Part shown: positions 1-7,696 of the stretch, in pieces | How positions within the stretch are numbered: position 1 is the first letter of the stretch | Layout: each line of letters opens with the position of its first letter | Assembly: GCA_016869695.1 (NCBI GenBank) | Contig: VGDN01000017.1 | Location: forward strand, 1-12,797 | DNA length: 12,797 bases | Direction of reading: 5' to 3' | Origin: Alphaproteobacteria bacterium | GTDB taxonomy: Bacteria; Pseudomonadota; Alphaproteobacteria; Rickettsiales; UBA1997 | Notes under the pieces: model-generated | What the model was told of the DNA's origin: nothing | The model's database searches: none | Seen by the model: only the letters and a program-made list of their open reading frames with translations | Position numbers and translations under genes: made by a program

Positions 1-226
1 TAGTTCTTTTTTAGCAACGCAGCGTATCAAGACATGATTTAAGGAGCCAAAAAACGAACTAACGACAAAATTCAAAGCAAAAGTGGATTTATAACAACTC
101 CTCAAAACTTGCTTAGCAAAAATCATTAATTAGCTTGCACCCACGATACACCATCACCCTCAAAGCTGCATCTTCACTCATTTTTCCTTAAATCTTTAAT
201 CAACAACTAAACGTCAGTTAAACGTC
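1..226. other. Unassigned region upstream of nusA
   Basis: No recognisable gene lies here. On the + strand a short open frame runs from the left edge to a TGA at 35-37 and could be the tail of an upstream gene, but 11 residues are too few to identify. On the - strand an open frame starts at an ATG at 126-124 and leaves the window at the left edge (about 42 codons, beginning MIFAKQVLRS). It matches nothing I know and its Ser/Phe-rich content may be chance. In many bacteria rimP lies directly upstream of nusA; the roughly 190 bases next to nusA do not encode it. This stretch probably holds the nusA promoter, but I cannot place -35 and -10 boxes with confidence. Confidence 0.4.
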
Positions 227-227
227 A
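208..227 (+). repeat. Direct repeat TAAACGTCA x2 abutting the nusA start
   Basis: TAAACGTCA occurs at 208-216 and again at 219-227, where its last A is the first base of the nusA ATG. The 11-base period is about one helical turn. This could be an operator or a chance duplication. The second copy occupies the place where a Shine-Dalgarno sequence would be expected, and no purine-rich site is seen. Confidence 0.4.
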
Positions 228-1513
228 TGGCTAGTAATTTGACCATCATGGGCAACAAGGAGATCCTACTCGTTGCCGAAAATATTGCGCATGAAAAAGG
301 CATCGCGCCACAGGAAGTCATTGGGGCGATGGAAGAAGGCATCAAAAGTGCAGCTAAGAAAAAATATGGTAGCCATCTCGACATCGAGTGCAAAATAGAC
401 AAGAAGACAGGCCAAATCAAACTTTTCAACAAGCTGCAAGTTGTCGCCAATGACATCGAAGATTTTGACGTCCGCACTCACATCACTTTGAAGCACGCCA
501 AACAAGAAAGTAAAGATGCAGAAATCGGGGATTGTGTTGTGCAAGAACTACCCCCGATGGACTTAAACCGCGTCGTCGCTCAAGTCGCGCGCAATGAAAT
601 CATTAACAAAATCAAAGAAGCTGAGAAGAACAAAGAGTACAACGAGTTCAAAGACCGAGTCGGCGACATTGTAAGTGCTTCAGTGAAAAAACTTGGTCTG
701 AAAAACATCGTCATGGAAGTGGATGGCTACGAAGCCGTAATTCACGAAAGCGGCCTCATCCCGAAAGAAAATTTCCGCGTTGGAGACCGAATCCGCTGCT
801 TAATCGAAGATGTACGCAAAGAGGCTTTTGGTGCCCAAATTTTCCTGTCGCGCACTCATCCGAAATTTTTAGCGAAGCTATTCGAGCAAGAAGTACCAGA
901 GCTCTACGAGGGTAACATCGAAGTTAAATCGGCTGCTCGTGATCCTGGTTCGCGCGCCAAAATTGCCATTTACTCCCGTCGTGACGACATCGACATCATC
1001 GGCTCCTTCATCGGCATCCGCGGTTCTCGCGTACAGTCCGTAAGCTCTGAACTACGCGGCGAAAAAATCGACATCATCAAATGGTCACCAAATGTCGCTG
1101 AACTTGTCATCAGCGCCCTTACTCCTGCTAAGATCAGCAAGGTTGTCGTCGATGAAGAAAACAATCTGATTGAAGCAGTTGTCGCAGAAGATCAACTCAG
1201 CCTAGCCATTGGCCGCGGCGGACAAAATGTGAAACTAGCTTCCAAACTTGTTGGTTACAAAATCGACGTGATGACCGAGGAGCAAGAATCCGCACGCCGT
1301 ACTGCTGAGTTCAACCAAGCCTCTAAAGTCTTTGTCGAAGCGCTTGATGTAGAAGAAATGATCGCAAATCTTCTTGCTTCTGAAGGCTTCTTAACCGTTG
1401 AGTCTCTAGCTGGATCTGAAGTTTCCGAAATCGCATCAATCGAAGGATTTGACGAAGAAATCGCCGGCGAAATCAAACGCCGCGCTGAGGAGTACTTACA
1501 GAAGAATTCGTAA
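227..1513 (+). CDS. nusA: Transcription termination/antitermination factor NusA
   Basis: NusA binds RNA polymerase and nascent RNA and modulates pausing, termination and antitermination. The 428-residue product shows the family order: an N-terminal RNAP-binding domain (about 9-130), an S1 domain (about 143-208), KH1 (about 210-295, with GIRGSRV at 263-269 and the following GEKIDI and WSP block), and KH2 (about 296-355, with DQLSLAIG and GRGGQNV at 329-335). A short C-terminal helix-hairpin-helix region follows (about 370-424). One such C-terminal repeat is visible, where E. coli has two acidic repeats. The ATG at 227 is used, but an in-frame ATG at 248 (MGNKEIL) is also plausible, since homologues usually begin close to this point. 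The usual neighbours rimP (upstream) and ylxR (downstream) are not present. A MITE-like palindromic element begins 9 bases after the stop codon. Confidence 0.97.
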   Translation: MASNLTIMGNKEILLVAENIAHEKGIAPQEVIGAMEEGIKSAAKKKYGSHLDIECKIDKKTGQIKLFNKLQVVANDIEDFDVRTHITLKHAKQESKDAEIGDCVVQELPPMDLNRVVAQVARNEIINKIKEAEKNKEYNEFKDRVGDIVSASVKKLGLKNIVMEVDGYEAVIHESGLIPKENFRVGDRIRCLIEDVRKEAFGAQIFLSRTHPKFLAKLFEQEVPELYEGNIEVKSAARDPGSRAKIAIYSRRDDIDIIGSFIGIRGSRVQSVSSELRGEKIDIIKWSPNVAELVISALTPAKISKVVVDEENNLIEAVVAEDQLSLAIGRGGQNVKLASKLVGYKIDVMTEEQESARRTAEFNQASKVFVEALDVEEMIANLLASEGFLTVESLAGSEVSEIASIEGFDEEIAGEIKRRAEEYLQKNS

Positions 1514-1522
1514 CAACAAACT

Positions 1523-1670
1523 CAGGACTCACGCAAAACCTACCTTTTGCTTTGAAATTTTTATTTTTTTCGTCTGCTGCGGTACGCACTTATGTCTTGA
1601 TAAGCTTACACTCCTCGCAGCCTTCGAGCCACAAAAATTTCTTTGCAAAAGCGGTTTTGCGTAAGTCCTG
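1523..1670. mobile_element. MITE-like palindromic element between nusA and infB
   Basis: This 148-bp stretch is bounded by terminal inverted repeats of 18 bp with one mismatch: 1523-1540 begins CAGGACTCACGCAAAACC, and 1653-1670 is its near-perfect reverse complement. Further inward pairs follow: CTTTTGC (1544-1550) with 1645-1651, GAAATTTTT (1554-1562) with 1633-1641, CTGCG (1577-1581) with 1616-1620, and a central CTTAT/ATAAG hairpin (1589-1593 with 1600-1604). The whole element could therefore fold into one long hairpin. It is flanked by AAACT on both sides (1518-1522 and 1671-1675), as expected for a 5-bp target-site duplication. It is too short for a transposase and has no credible ORF. 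A non-autonomous insertion element is the best reading; a bacterial palindromic repeat family without transposition is the alternative. Confidence 0.75.
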
Positions 1671-1675
1671 AAACT

Positions 1676-1751
1676 CGGTGCTCAGTGCTTGGTGCTCAGC
1701 TCAGAAATTCTGGGGGTCTGAGCATTAGGTACTTCTGCACTGGGCACTGAG
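1676..1751. repeat. Nested inverted repeats in the infB leader
   Basis: CTCAGTGC at 1681-1688 pairs with GCACTGAG at 1744-1751, enclosing a second stem, GCTCAGA (1699-1705) with TCTGAGC (1717-1723). GGTGCTCAG is also directly repeated at 1678-1686 and 1691-1699. The structure ends 7 bases before the infB ATG and could affect IF2 translation or act as a transcription-stop structure. There is no T-tract, so it is not a standard intrinsic terminator. It may be a degraded repeat element. Confidence 0.55.
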
Positions 1752-1758
1752 ATTTATC

Positions 1759-4254
1759 ATGACCAAAGACAACGAGCAAAACACAACTAGGGCAAGGCTG
1801 ACGCTGAAGCTACCGACTTCCATCAATCCACAAAATCTTGCACCAAAGTCAGAAAAAAAACTCAGCAGTTCAGCAGTACAGGTCACAATCAAAGGTCGAC
1901 GTAAAGAAACGGGTTCAAATGAGTCGGAAACAGGCTTAAACAAAAGTGAACTTGAAGCCAGAATCAGAGCGGTTTCTGGCACTAGAGACATCAAGACCGA
2001 AATCAAAACTCATGACGTCCTAAGCAAACTCAAAAGAAAGCCGGAACAAAAATCAGCGCCAAAAAAAGAAGAACCAAAAAAAGAAAAAGAGGAAGTAACT
2101 ACACCAGAAAAACCGAAGCACCAAGTTTCTGACTACAAACTCGACCAGTTCGACGTCCGCAACAAAATCCGCCAAAGTGTTGAGATTGCGAACCGTCAAA
2201 AAGAAGAACGCGAAAAAATTCTTGGAGAGAAAAAGCAGCAAGAACAGCAGCGTATCACTAAAGAAAAGGAAGAGCGCGACAAGAAGAAGCAAAAAAAATC
2301 CGGCAAAAAAAATTTTACGGAAGAGGAAAACAAGAAAAAGCCAAGTTTCAAAGAAGAGCGCGGAAGCACTCGTCGCCTGACTTACATCATCAACACCGGA
2401 TCTGAAGAATCGGAGTCAGCGACACAGAAACGTAAAAAATCAAAATCAGCAAAACACCCACAACAGCAGGAGCAGACACAACCAAAAGAGTACAAAAAAA
2501 TCTCACGCGAAGTTGTTTTGCCTGAGTTGATCACCGTTGCCGATCTCGCTGAACGCATGACTGAAAAGGCCGGAGATGTGGTGAAGAAACTTTTCACCAT
2601 GGGCATGGTGGTTACTAGCAACCAAGCGGTTGATGCCGACACTGCTGAGATCATCGTCACCGAATTTGGTCACAAAGCAAAACGCGTTTCTGGTTCTGAC
2701 GTTGAAAATGTTCTCGAGACTGATGGCGAAGAGCAAGATCTCACGCCACGCGCACCAATCGTGACCATCATGGGTCACGTCGATCACGGCAAAACTTCCT
2801 TACTTGATGCCTTGCGCGAAACAGATGTAGCCGCGCGCGAACATGGCGGCATTACACAACACATCGGCGCTTCTCGTATCCAAACCGGCAGCGGTAAATT
2901 CATCACTTTCCTCGACACGCCTGGCCACGAAGCATTTACCGAAATGCGTTCGCGCGGCGCCAACGTCACAGACATCGTCGTGCTCGTCGTTGCTGCTGAT
3001 GATGGTGTGAAGGAGCAAACAATCGAAGCGATCAATCACGCCAAGGCTGCTAACGTGCCAATGATTGTTGCCGTAAACAAAATCGACAAACCGGATGGAG
3101 ATCCACAGCGTGTGAAACACGAGCTTCTCTCCCACCATGTCGTCGCCGAAGATTTAGGTGGTGACGTGATTTTCGTACCAGTCTCTGCCAAGACGAAAAA
3201 GAATTTAGACAAGCTGGAAGAAGCAATTTTGCTGCAAGCGGAAATTCTCGATCTCAAAGCTGCTCACGAAGGCAAGGCCGCGGGTGTTGTGTTGGAGTCG
3301 CGCATCGATCCTTCGCGCGGTGTGGTCGCAACGCTACTCGTGCAAAAAGGCACTCTCGACACTTCTGACATAATCGTTGTCGGAACCTCTTTTGGACGTG
3401 TGCGTAAAATGTCGGATGATGCTGGAAAAATTGTGCACACAGCAACTCCTTCCGTGCCAGTCGAAGTGCTGGGCTTGGACAGCGCGCCAAATGCCGGCGA
3501 CAAGTTTTTTGAAGTAAATGAAGAAAGGCAGGCACGCGAAATCATCGCTTACCGTGCGCGCAAAGAGAGGGAGGAGAAGGCGCTGAAAGACTCAGCCAAG
3601 TCCTTCGCCGACATTTTGAAAGAATCGGGCAAGGGAAAATTGAAGTACTTAAACATCATCGTGAAAGGCGACGTACACGGCTCGGTTGAGGCAATTATCG
3701 GCTCAGTTGCCAAGCTCAACACCGAAGAAGTTGCGGTTAAGGTCGTACACTACGCAACTGGCGGCATCTCCGACTCCGACATCAGCCTAGCTGCTGCTTC
3801 TGGTGCAATCATCATCGGCTTCAATGTCCGTGCCACTGCATCCGCCAAAGAAATGGCGCAGCTCAAAGCTGTAGAAATCCGTTACTACTCCATCATCTAC
3901 AACCTAGTCGACGAGTTGAAGCTTATGCTCACAGGCATGCTCGCTCCAACCAAGAGTGAAGAACATCTCGGCCAGGCTGAAATCCGCCAAATCTTCAAAA
4001 TTTCTGGTGCTGGTAAGGTGGCGGGATGTTTTGTAACGACCGGCTTGATCAAGCGTCAAGCCAGAGCCCGCTTGCTTCGCGACAATGTGGTGATCCATGA
4101 TGGCTCCTTAAAAACACTCAAACGCTTCAAAGAAGATGTGAAAGAAGTGAAGCACGGTTTCGAGTGTGGCATCGCCTTCGAGAACTACGACGACATCAAA
4201 GAGAAAGATGTTGTGGAGTGTTACGAGGTGGTGGAGCAGCGCAGAACGCTTTAA
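1759..4254 (+). CDS. infB: Translation initiation factor IF-2
   Basis: IF2 is the GTPase that brings initiator fMet-tRNA to the 30S subunit and promotes 50S joining. The 831-residue product has a Lys/Glu-rich, probably disordered N-terminal region (about 80-245), then an IF2_N domain (about 250-310). The GTPase domain carries G1 GHVDHGKTS (339-347), G2 GGITQHIGA (363-371), G3 DTPGHEAF (386-393), G4 NKID (440-443) and G5 SAK (476-478). Domain II (about 505-595), domain III (about 615-725) and the tRNA-binding C-terminal domain (about 735-825) follow. All G motifs are intact and the length is usual for proteobacteria. Homopolymer A8 runs occur in the N-terminal region. The usual following genes rbfA and truB are absent. 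The leader holds inverted repeats and lacks a clear Shine-Dalgarno site. Confidence 0.98.
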   Translation: MTKDNEQNTTRARLTLKLPTSINPQNLAPKSEKKLSSSAVQVTIKGRRKETGSNESETGLNKSELEARIRAVSGTRDIKTEIKTHDVLSKLKRKPEQKSAPKKEEPKKEKEEVTTPEKPKHQVSDYKLDQFDVRNKIRQSVEIANRQKEEREKILGEKKQQEQQRITKEKEERDKKKQKKSGKKNFTEEENKKKPSFKEERGSTRRLTYIINTGSEESESATQKRKKSKSAKHPQQQEQTQPKEYKKISREVVLPELITVADLAERMTEKAGDVVKKLFTMGMVVTSNQAVDADTAEIIVTEFGHKAKRVSGSDVENVLETDGEEQDLTPRAPIVTIMGHVDHGKTSLLDALRETDVAAREHGGITQHIGASRIQTGSGKFITFLDTPGHEAFTEMRSRGANVTDIVVLVVAADDGVKEQTIEAINHAKAANVPMIVAVNKIDKPDGDPQRVKHELLSHHVVAEDLGGDVIFVPVSAKTKKNLDKLEEAILLQAEILDLKAAHEGKAAGVVLESRIDPSRGVVATLLVQKGTLDTSDIIVVGTSFGRVRKMSDDAGKIVHTATPSVPVEVLGLDSAPNAGDKFFEVNEERQAREIIAYRARKEREEKALKDSAKSFADILKESGKGKLKYLNIIVKGDVHGSVEAIIGSVAKLNTEEVAVKVVHYATGGISDSDISLAAASGAIIIGFNVRATASAKEMAQLKAVEIRYYSIIYNLVDELKLMLTGMLAPTKSEEHLGQAEIRQIFKISGAGKVAGCFVTTGLIKRQARARLLRDNVVIHDGSLKTLKRFKEDVKEVKHGFECGIAFENYDDIKEKDVVECYEVVEQRRTL

Positions 4255-4379
4255 TTTTTGATTTTTGATTTTGGATTTTAGAAGTGGAGAAACTGACAAG
4301 ACATCATCTTGCTTAAGCCTTAGAAAAATCAGGCTCAACACGCTCTACTTCTAAAATCAAAAATCCAAAATCAAAAATC
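4255..4379. repeat. Facing heptamer arrays (TTTTNGA)4 filling the infB-b561 gap
   Basis: Directly after the infB stop codon come four tandem heptamers of form TTTTNGA (4255-4282, N = T, T, G, A). Directly before the b561 start come four heptamers of the complementary form TCNAAAA (4350-4377). GAAGTGGAG and CTCTACTTC extend the pairing inward with one mismatch, so the arms can form a long stem of about 30 bp with a roughly 60-base loop. The AT-rich stem lacks a terminator-like GC core. This looks like a short-tandem-repeat family in inverted orientation; a related array lies at 7697-7724. Confidence 0.7.
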
Positions 4380-4904
4380 ATGAAGTACTCCCTACCTTCC
4401 CGCATCCTCCACTGGCTCATGGCCGCCATCATTTTGTTTCTGATTGGCCTTGGCATTTACATGACTGAGTTCTTGAGCAAAGAAGCACCAAACCGCATGG
4501 AGATTTACGGCCTACACAAATCTCTCGGGGTGCTAGTGCTCGCTTTGATTTTTGTGCGCATCATCAACCGCTTGATTTACGGTGCTCCGGCTTTGCCTGC
4601 TACTCTACCAACTTGGGAAAAAATCTTAGCCCATCTCGCCAACGCCGCGCTTTACTTCCTGATGATCGCCACTCCCCTTTCTGGTTACTTAATGTCTAAT
4701 CTTTCCGGCTACCCTGTCGCTTTTTTTGGCCGACAACTACCCTTCATCGCCGAAAAAAATCCCGATCTCGGCATGTTTTTTCATCACGCCCACACGATCC
4801 TTGCTTACGGCTTACTCGCCATCATCACCCTCCACATCGCCGCTGTCATCAAACATAAATTTTTCGACAAGCCGGAGCATGATGTTTTGAACCGGATGCT
4901 TTGA
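4380..4904 (+). CDS. Cytochrome b561-type di-heme membrane protein
   Basis: The 174-residue protein fits the bacterial cytochrome b561 (CybB/YodB/YceJ) family, four-helix inner-membrane proteins that bind two b hemes and pass electrons from quinol; some act as superoxide:ubiquinone oxidoreductases. Four hydrophobic helices are visible at about 8-30, 46-66, 84-106 and 136-158. Likely heme ligands are H11 (RILHW), H46 (GLHKSLG), a His of the HHAH cluster (135, 136 or 138) and H152. The start ATG at 4380 lies directly after the heptamer array, with no Shine-Dalgarno site. The TGA stop overlaps the hisF ATG (TGATG), suggesting translational coupling to an unrelated metabolic gene. The exact electron partner cannot be read from the sequence. 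Confidence 0.88.
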   Translation: MKYSLPSRILHWLMAAIILFLIGLGIYMTEFLSKEAPNRMEIYGLHKSLGVLVLALIFVRIINRLIYGAPALPATLPTWEKILAHLANAALYFLMIATPLSGYLMSNLSGYPVAFFGRQLPFIAEKNPDLGMFFHHAHTILAYGLLAIITLHIAAVIKHKFFDKPEHDVLNRML

Positions 4905-5641
4905 TGTTGAAACCTCGCCTCATCCCCTGTCTTGATGTCAAAAATGGTCGCGTCGTTAAGGGGGTAAATTTCGAAAATCTCGTTGACGCCGGTGATCCGG
5001 TGACACAGGCGAAGTTTTACTTCGACGAAGGCGCTGACGAACTATGTTTTCTAGACATCGCCGCCTCTCAGGAAAATCGAGGCACCATGCTTAGCATGGT
5101 TAAGAAAGTTGCCGAAGTTTGCTTCATCCCCTTCACCGTTGGCGGCGGGATCCGAGAGTTACAAGACTTCTCCGACTTGCTTAAATGCGGCGCCGACAAG
5201 GTTTCGGTAAACTCCGCTGCCATCAAAAATCAGGATTTGATCACACAAGCAGCGCGTAAGTTCGGCTCACAATGCGTAGTGGTCGCGATCGATGTAAAAC
5301 ATAACGAGGTCTTCACTCATGGCGGCACGGTGCCAACCGGGATTAACGCGATTTCTTGGGCAAAAAAAGTCGAGCAACTTGGTGCTGGCGAAATTTTACT
5401 AACCTCAATGGACAAAGACGGCACAAGGTCTGGCTACGATCTAGATCTCATCAGAAACATCACTTCCGCTGTCGGAATCCCCGTCATCGCCTCCGGTGGC
5501 GTAGGAAATTTACAACATCTCGCTGACGGTCTGAAAGCAGGCGCCTGCGCGGTTCTAGCCGCTTCCATTTTCCATTTTCGCGAAGCCTCAATCAAGCAAG
5601 CGAAGGAGTTTTTGAGAAAAGAAGGATTGTCCATTAGATGA
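4904..5641 (+). CDS. hisF: Imidazole glycerol phosphate synthase cyclase subunit HisF
   Basis: HisF uses ammonia from its partner HisH to convert PRFAR into imidazole glycerol phosphate and AICAR, in histidine synthesis. The 245-residue product is a complete (beta/alpha)8 barrel with [12 protein letters not shown] at the N-terminus. Catalytic D11 and D130 fall at the same numbers as in well-studied HisF. The phosphate-binding glycine motifs are also seen (VGGGIR near 79-84, ASGGVGN near 196-202). The start is the ATG at 4904, which overlaps the preceding stop and gives [11 protein letters not shown]; an upstream in-frame TTG at 4901 would add one residue and is unlikely. No other his genes (hisH, hisA, hisI) are in the window, so hisF is separated from the rest of the pathway or at the end of a dispersed set. 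Confidence 0.97.
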   Translation: MLKPRLIPCLDVKNGRVVKGVNFENLVDAGDPVTQAKFYFDEGADELCFLDIAASQENRGTMLSMVKKVAEVCFIPFTVGGGIRELQDFSDLLKCGADKVSVNSAAIKNQDLITQAARKFGSQCVVVAIDVKHNEVFTHGGTVPTGINAISWAKKVEQLGAGEILLTSMDKDGTRSGYDLDLIRNITSAVGIPVIASGGVGNLQHLADGLKAGACAVLAASIFHFREASIKQAKEFLRKEGLSIR

Positions 5642-5689
5642 GACACCCCTCACGAAGCCTTGATTTTACTGAATCGAAAAAAACGATGA

Positions 5690-5711
5690 ATTGGTGCCCG
5701 CGGGCACCAAT
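5690..5711. promoter_or_regulatory. 22-bp perfect palindrome upstream of the nuclease gene
   Basis: The half site ATTGGTGCCCG is followed immediately by its reverse complement, giving 22 bp of perfect dyad symmetry 27 bases before the chosen start of the next gene. It could be an operator for a dimeric regulator, or an RNA hairpin (9-bp stem, CGCG loop). On the + strand no T-run follows, so it is a poor terminator for hisF. On the - strand a run of seven T lies six bases beyond it (A-run at about 5677-5684 on the + strand), so it might stop antisense transcription coming from ispH. Confidence 0.5.
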
Positions 5712-5738
5712 CTCAAATTACCCCCAAAAAACCTCGCC

Positions 5739-6758
5739 ATGAAAATTACGGAAATCACCTTAAAAAATTACGACAAACTTCTTCTAGAAATTAGAGACCA
5801 CATCAAACGAACTCAGGGCAACATTGCTCGGCAGAAGGTTGAGATGGCTTGGAGCATTGGTAAAGAGGTTGATGATCACCTAAAGCAAAACAAAGAGTCG
5901 GAAAAAGGTAGTTACGGTACTTACCTCATTAAGCAGCTTGAACAGGATGTTGGTTTGGCGAGTCAGGTTCTCTACCGCATGCGCCGCTTCTACACCACCT
6001 ACCCTAGACTTCCCAAAGATGACAACAAGCTAAACTGGAGCCACTACCGTGTCTTGTCTGGCGTGAAAAAAGAGGATGATCGGAAATTTTTGGAAGACCT
6101 AACCAAGAAAGAAAATTTGGATGCGGAGTCGCTGCGTAAAAAATCAAAGGAAGTTGTGAGTAATCCGACGGTTAAGAAAGTCAGGTCAGTAAAAAAATTA
6201 GCGCCAAAAACATTGACAGCGCGGCGTGGTCAGCTTTTTCGGTACAGTTTAGTTGAGCCTGTAGGAGTAGGTGGGACGTGTCTTGATTGCGGTTTTGGCG
6301 TCTTCAAAAAATTTGCTGAGAAGCTGCCAGTAAGCGTAAAAATTGTTGAGACGGTGAAGAGTAAAAAAAATTACGCTCTCAAAAAATCCACGATCAACCC
6401 GCGATTTCTCAATGCTTACAAGGCTTACTTGAGTCGCGTAGTTGATGGCGACACCATCCATGTCGTACTCGATTTGGGCTTTGAAATTTTTCACGAAGAA
6501 ATCCTGCGCCTACGCGCGATCAACGCGGCTGAGGCTGGAACTGTGGATGGCGACAAAAGCACGCGCGCACTCAAAAAAATTTTACAGCACATCCCTTTTT
6601 TGATCATCAAGACATCACACATCGACCAACATGGGCGTTACATTGCCGATGTTTTTTTGGCGGATGTTGAAGGAAAAAAATCTGCACAAGAAGTTGCGGA
6701 TGAAGGTGTGTTTTTAAATCAGCTGTTGGTGGAGAGGGGATTGGTGGAGGTGGTTTAA
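5739..6758 (+). CDS. DUF1016 N-terminal domain / thermonuclease-fold fusion protein, putative nuclease
   Basis: This 339-residue protein has two recognisable parts. Residues about 10-140 resemble the DUF1016 (YhcG-like) N-terminal domain: AWSIGKEV (37-44), YGTYLIKQL (59-67), YRMRRFYTTYP (79-89) and LNWSHYRVLSGVK (98-110). A middle module with RGQLFRY (163-169) and LDCGFGVF (182-189) follows. Residues 229-338 match the staphylococcal-nuclease (thermonuclease) fold: VVDGDTI (234-240), RLRAINAAE (257-265), QHGRYIADV (297-305) and a final LLVERGLVEV. Counterparts of catalytic R35, E43 and R87 are R257, E265 and R300. The position of Ca ligand D40 holds N262. ATG 5739 is preferred over a TTG at 5691 that would translate the palindrome. 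The 3' end overlaps ispH by 4 bp. Nucleic-acid cleavage is inferred; the substrate is unknown. Confidence 0.8.
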   Translation: MKITEITLKNYDKLLLEIRDHIKRTQGNIARQKVEMAWSIGKEVDDHLKQNKESEKGSYGTYLIKQLEQDVGLASQVLYRMRRFYTTYPRLPKDDNKLNWSHYRVLSGVKKEDDRKFLEDLTKKENLDAESLRKKSKEVVSNPTVKKVRSVKKLAPKTLTARRGQLFRYSLVEPVGVGGTCLDCGFGVFKKFAEKLPVSVKIVETVKSKKNYALKKSTINPRFLNAYKAYLSRVVDGDTIHVVLDLGFEIFHEEILRLRAINAAEAGTVDGDKSTRALKKILQHIPFLIIKTSHIDQHGRYIADVFLADVEGKKSAQEVADEGVFLNQLLVERGLVEVV

Positions 6759-7690
6759 TCCCTCCTCACCTTCCTTGGTAGCACAAAAAATGTGTTCTCA
6801 GAAATTCCATCCATGTCTGAAACCATGACTGGAGAGGATGAAAGGGTTCTGATTTTTTCGATGACTTCCTGCACCAAAATTTCTGGAGCAGAAGCGCCAG
6901 CAGTTAGTCCGACATTTTTTACGTCAACAAACCAGTCTTTCTGCACATCCTCTGCACCATTGATCAAGTAAGATGCCAGTCCGCACTCCTCGCCAAGATC
7001 GCGCAGACGATTGGAGTTTGAGCTGTTTTGCGCGCCGATGACCAACAACACGTCAACCATCTTCGCTAAGCTACGCACCGCGTCCTGCCTGTTTTGCGTG
7101 GCGTAGCAAATGTCTTTTGTCGCTAGACCTTGCTGCATCTGCGGAAATCTTTTCTCGAGGATTGTAACGATGCTTTTGGTGTCGTCGACGCTGAGGGTTG
7201 TCTGAGTTACGTAAGAAATTTTCTCCGGATTTTTTACTTGGATGTTTTGCGCATCTTCCTCGCTAGTCACCAAAATCACTTCCTTCTTCACACGGCCGCT
7301 AGTGCCCTCGACTTCAGGATGGCCTCGATGGCCGATCAAAATGATCTCCCGCCCCTCCTCTTCAAATTTTTTTGCCTCGCGGTGAACTTTACTTACAAGA
7401 GGACAGGTGGCGTCGATGACGTCCAGGCCACGCACTAACGCGTCTTCCTCGACACGATCAGAAACTCCATGGGCGGAAAAAATGGTAATGGCACCAGGCG
7501 GGATCTGGTCGACTTCACTGACAAAAATCGCACCTTTTTTTCGTAAGGATTCGACAACAAATTTGTTGTGGACGATTTCATGGCGCACATAAACCGGCGG
7601 CCCAAATTTCGTCAAAGCTCTCTCGACAGTTTCAATCGCGCGAGTCACACCAGCGCAGAATCCGCGCGGCTTGGCAAGGATGATGTTCAT
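6755..7690 (-). CDS. ispH: 4-hydroxy-3-methylbut-2-enyl diphosphate reductase IspH
   Basis: IspH is the [4Fe-4S] enzyme that makes IPP and DMAPP from HMBPP in the last step of the MEP isoprenoid pathway. The 311-residue product has the three cluster cysteines, C12 (GFCAGV), C96 (ATCPLV) and C195 (DICYAT). Active-site residues H41, H74, H124 and E126 are present in HEIVHN, FSAHG and GHPEVEG, as are the TQTTLS, NSSNSNRL and TAGASAPE motifs. The start is the ATG at 7690, giving MNIILAKPRGFC. The frame stays open upstream to 7777 but there it overlaps ubiG and the repeat array, so the longer form is unlikely. ubiG ends 8 bases upstream, so the two genes are probably cotranscribed; both serve isoprenoid-dependent quinone supply. 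The stop overlaps the convergent nuclease gene. Confidence 0.97.
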   Translation of the reverse strand: MNIILAKPRGFCAGVTRAIETVERALTKFGPPVYVRHEIVHNKFVVESLRKKGAIFVSEVDQIPPGAITIFSAHGVSDRVEEDALVRGLDVIDATCPLVSKVHREAKKFEEEGREIILIGHRGHPEVEGTSGRVKKEVILVTSEEDAQNIQVKNPEKISYVTQTTLSVDDTKSIVTILEKRFPQMQQGLATKDICYATQNRQDAVRSLAKMVDVLLVIGAQNSSNSNRLRDLGEECGLASYLINGAEDVQKDWFVDVKNVGLTAGASAPEILVQEVIEKIRTLSSSPVMVSDMDGISENTFFVLPRKVRRD

Positions 7691-7696
7691 TCCTAA

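Noticed and set aside
1449..1664. 71-codon + strand open frame crossing the nusA end and the palindromic element
   Set aside because: It overlaps nusA out of frame and then runs through the inverted-repeat element; no start signal and no family resemblance. It is not a replacement for ylxR.
4255..4379. Intrinsic terminator of infB
   Set aside because: The inverted arms are AT-rich heptamers without a GC stem or a T-tract after the stem, so it is better described as a repeat structure.
5691..5738. TTG start that adds 16 residues to the nuclease
   Set aside because: It begins inside the 22-bp palindrome and adds unconserved residues; the ATG at 5739 precedes the DUF1016-like region directly.
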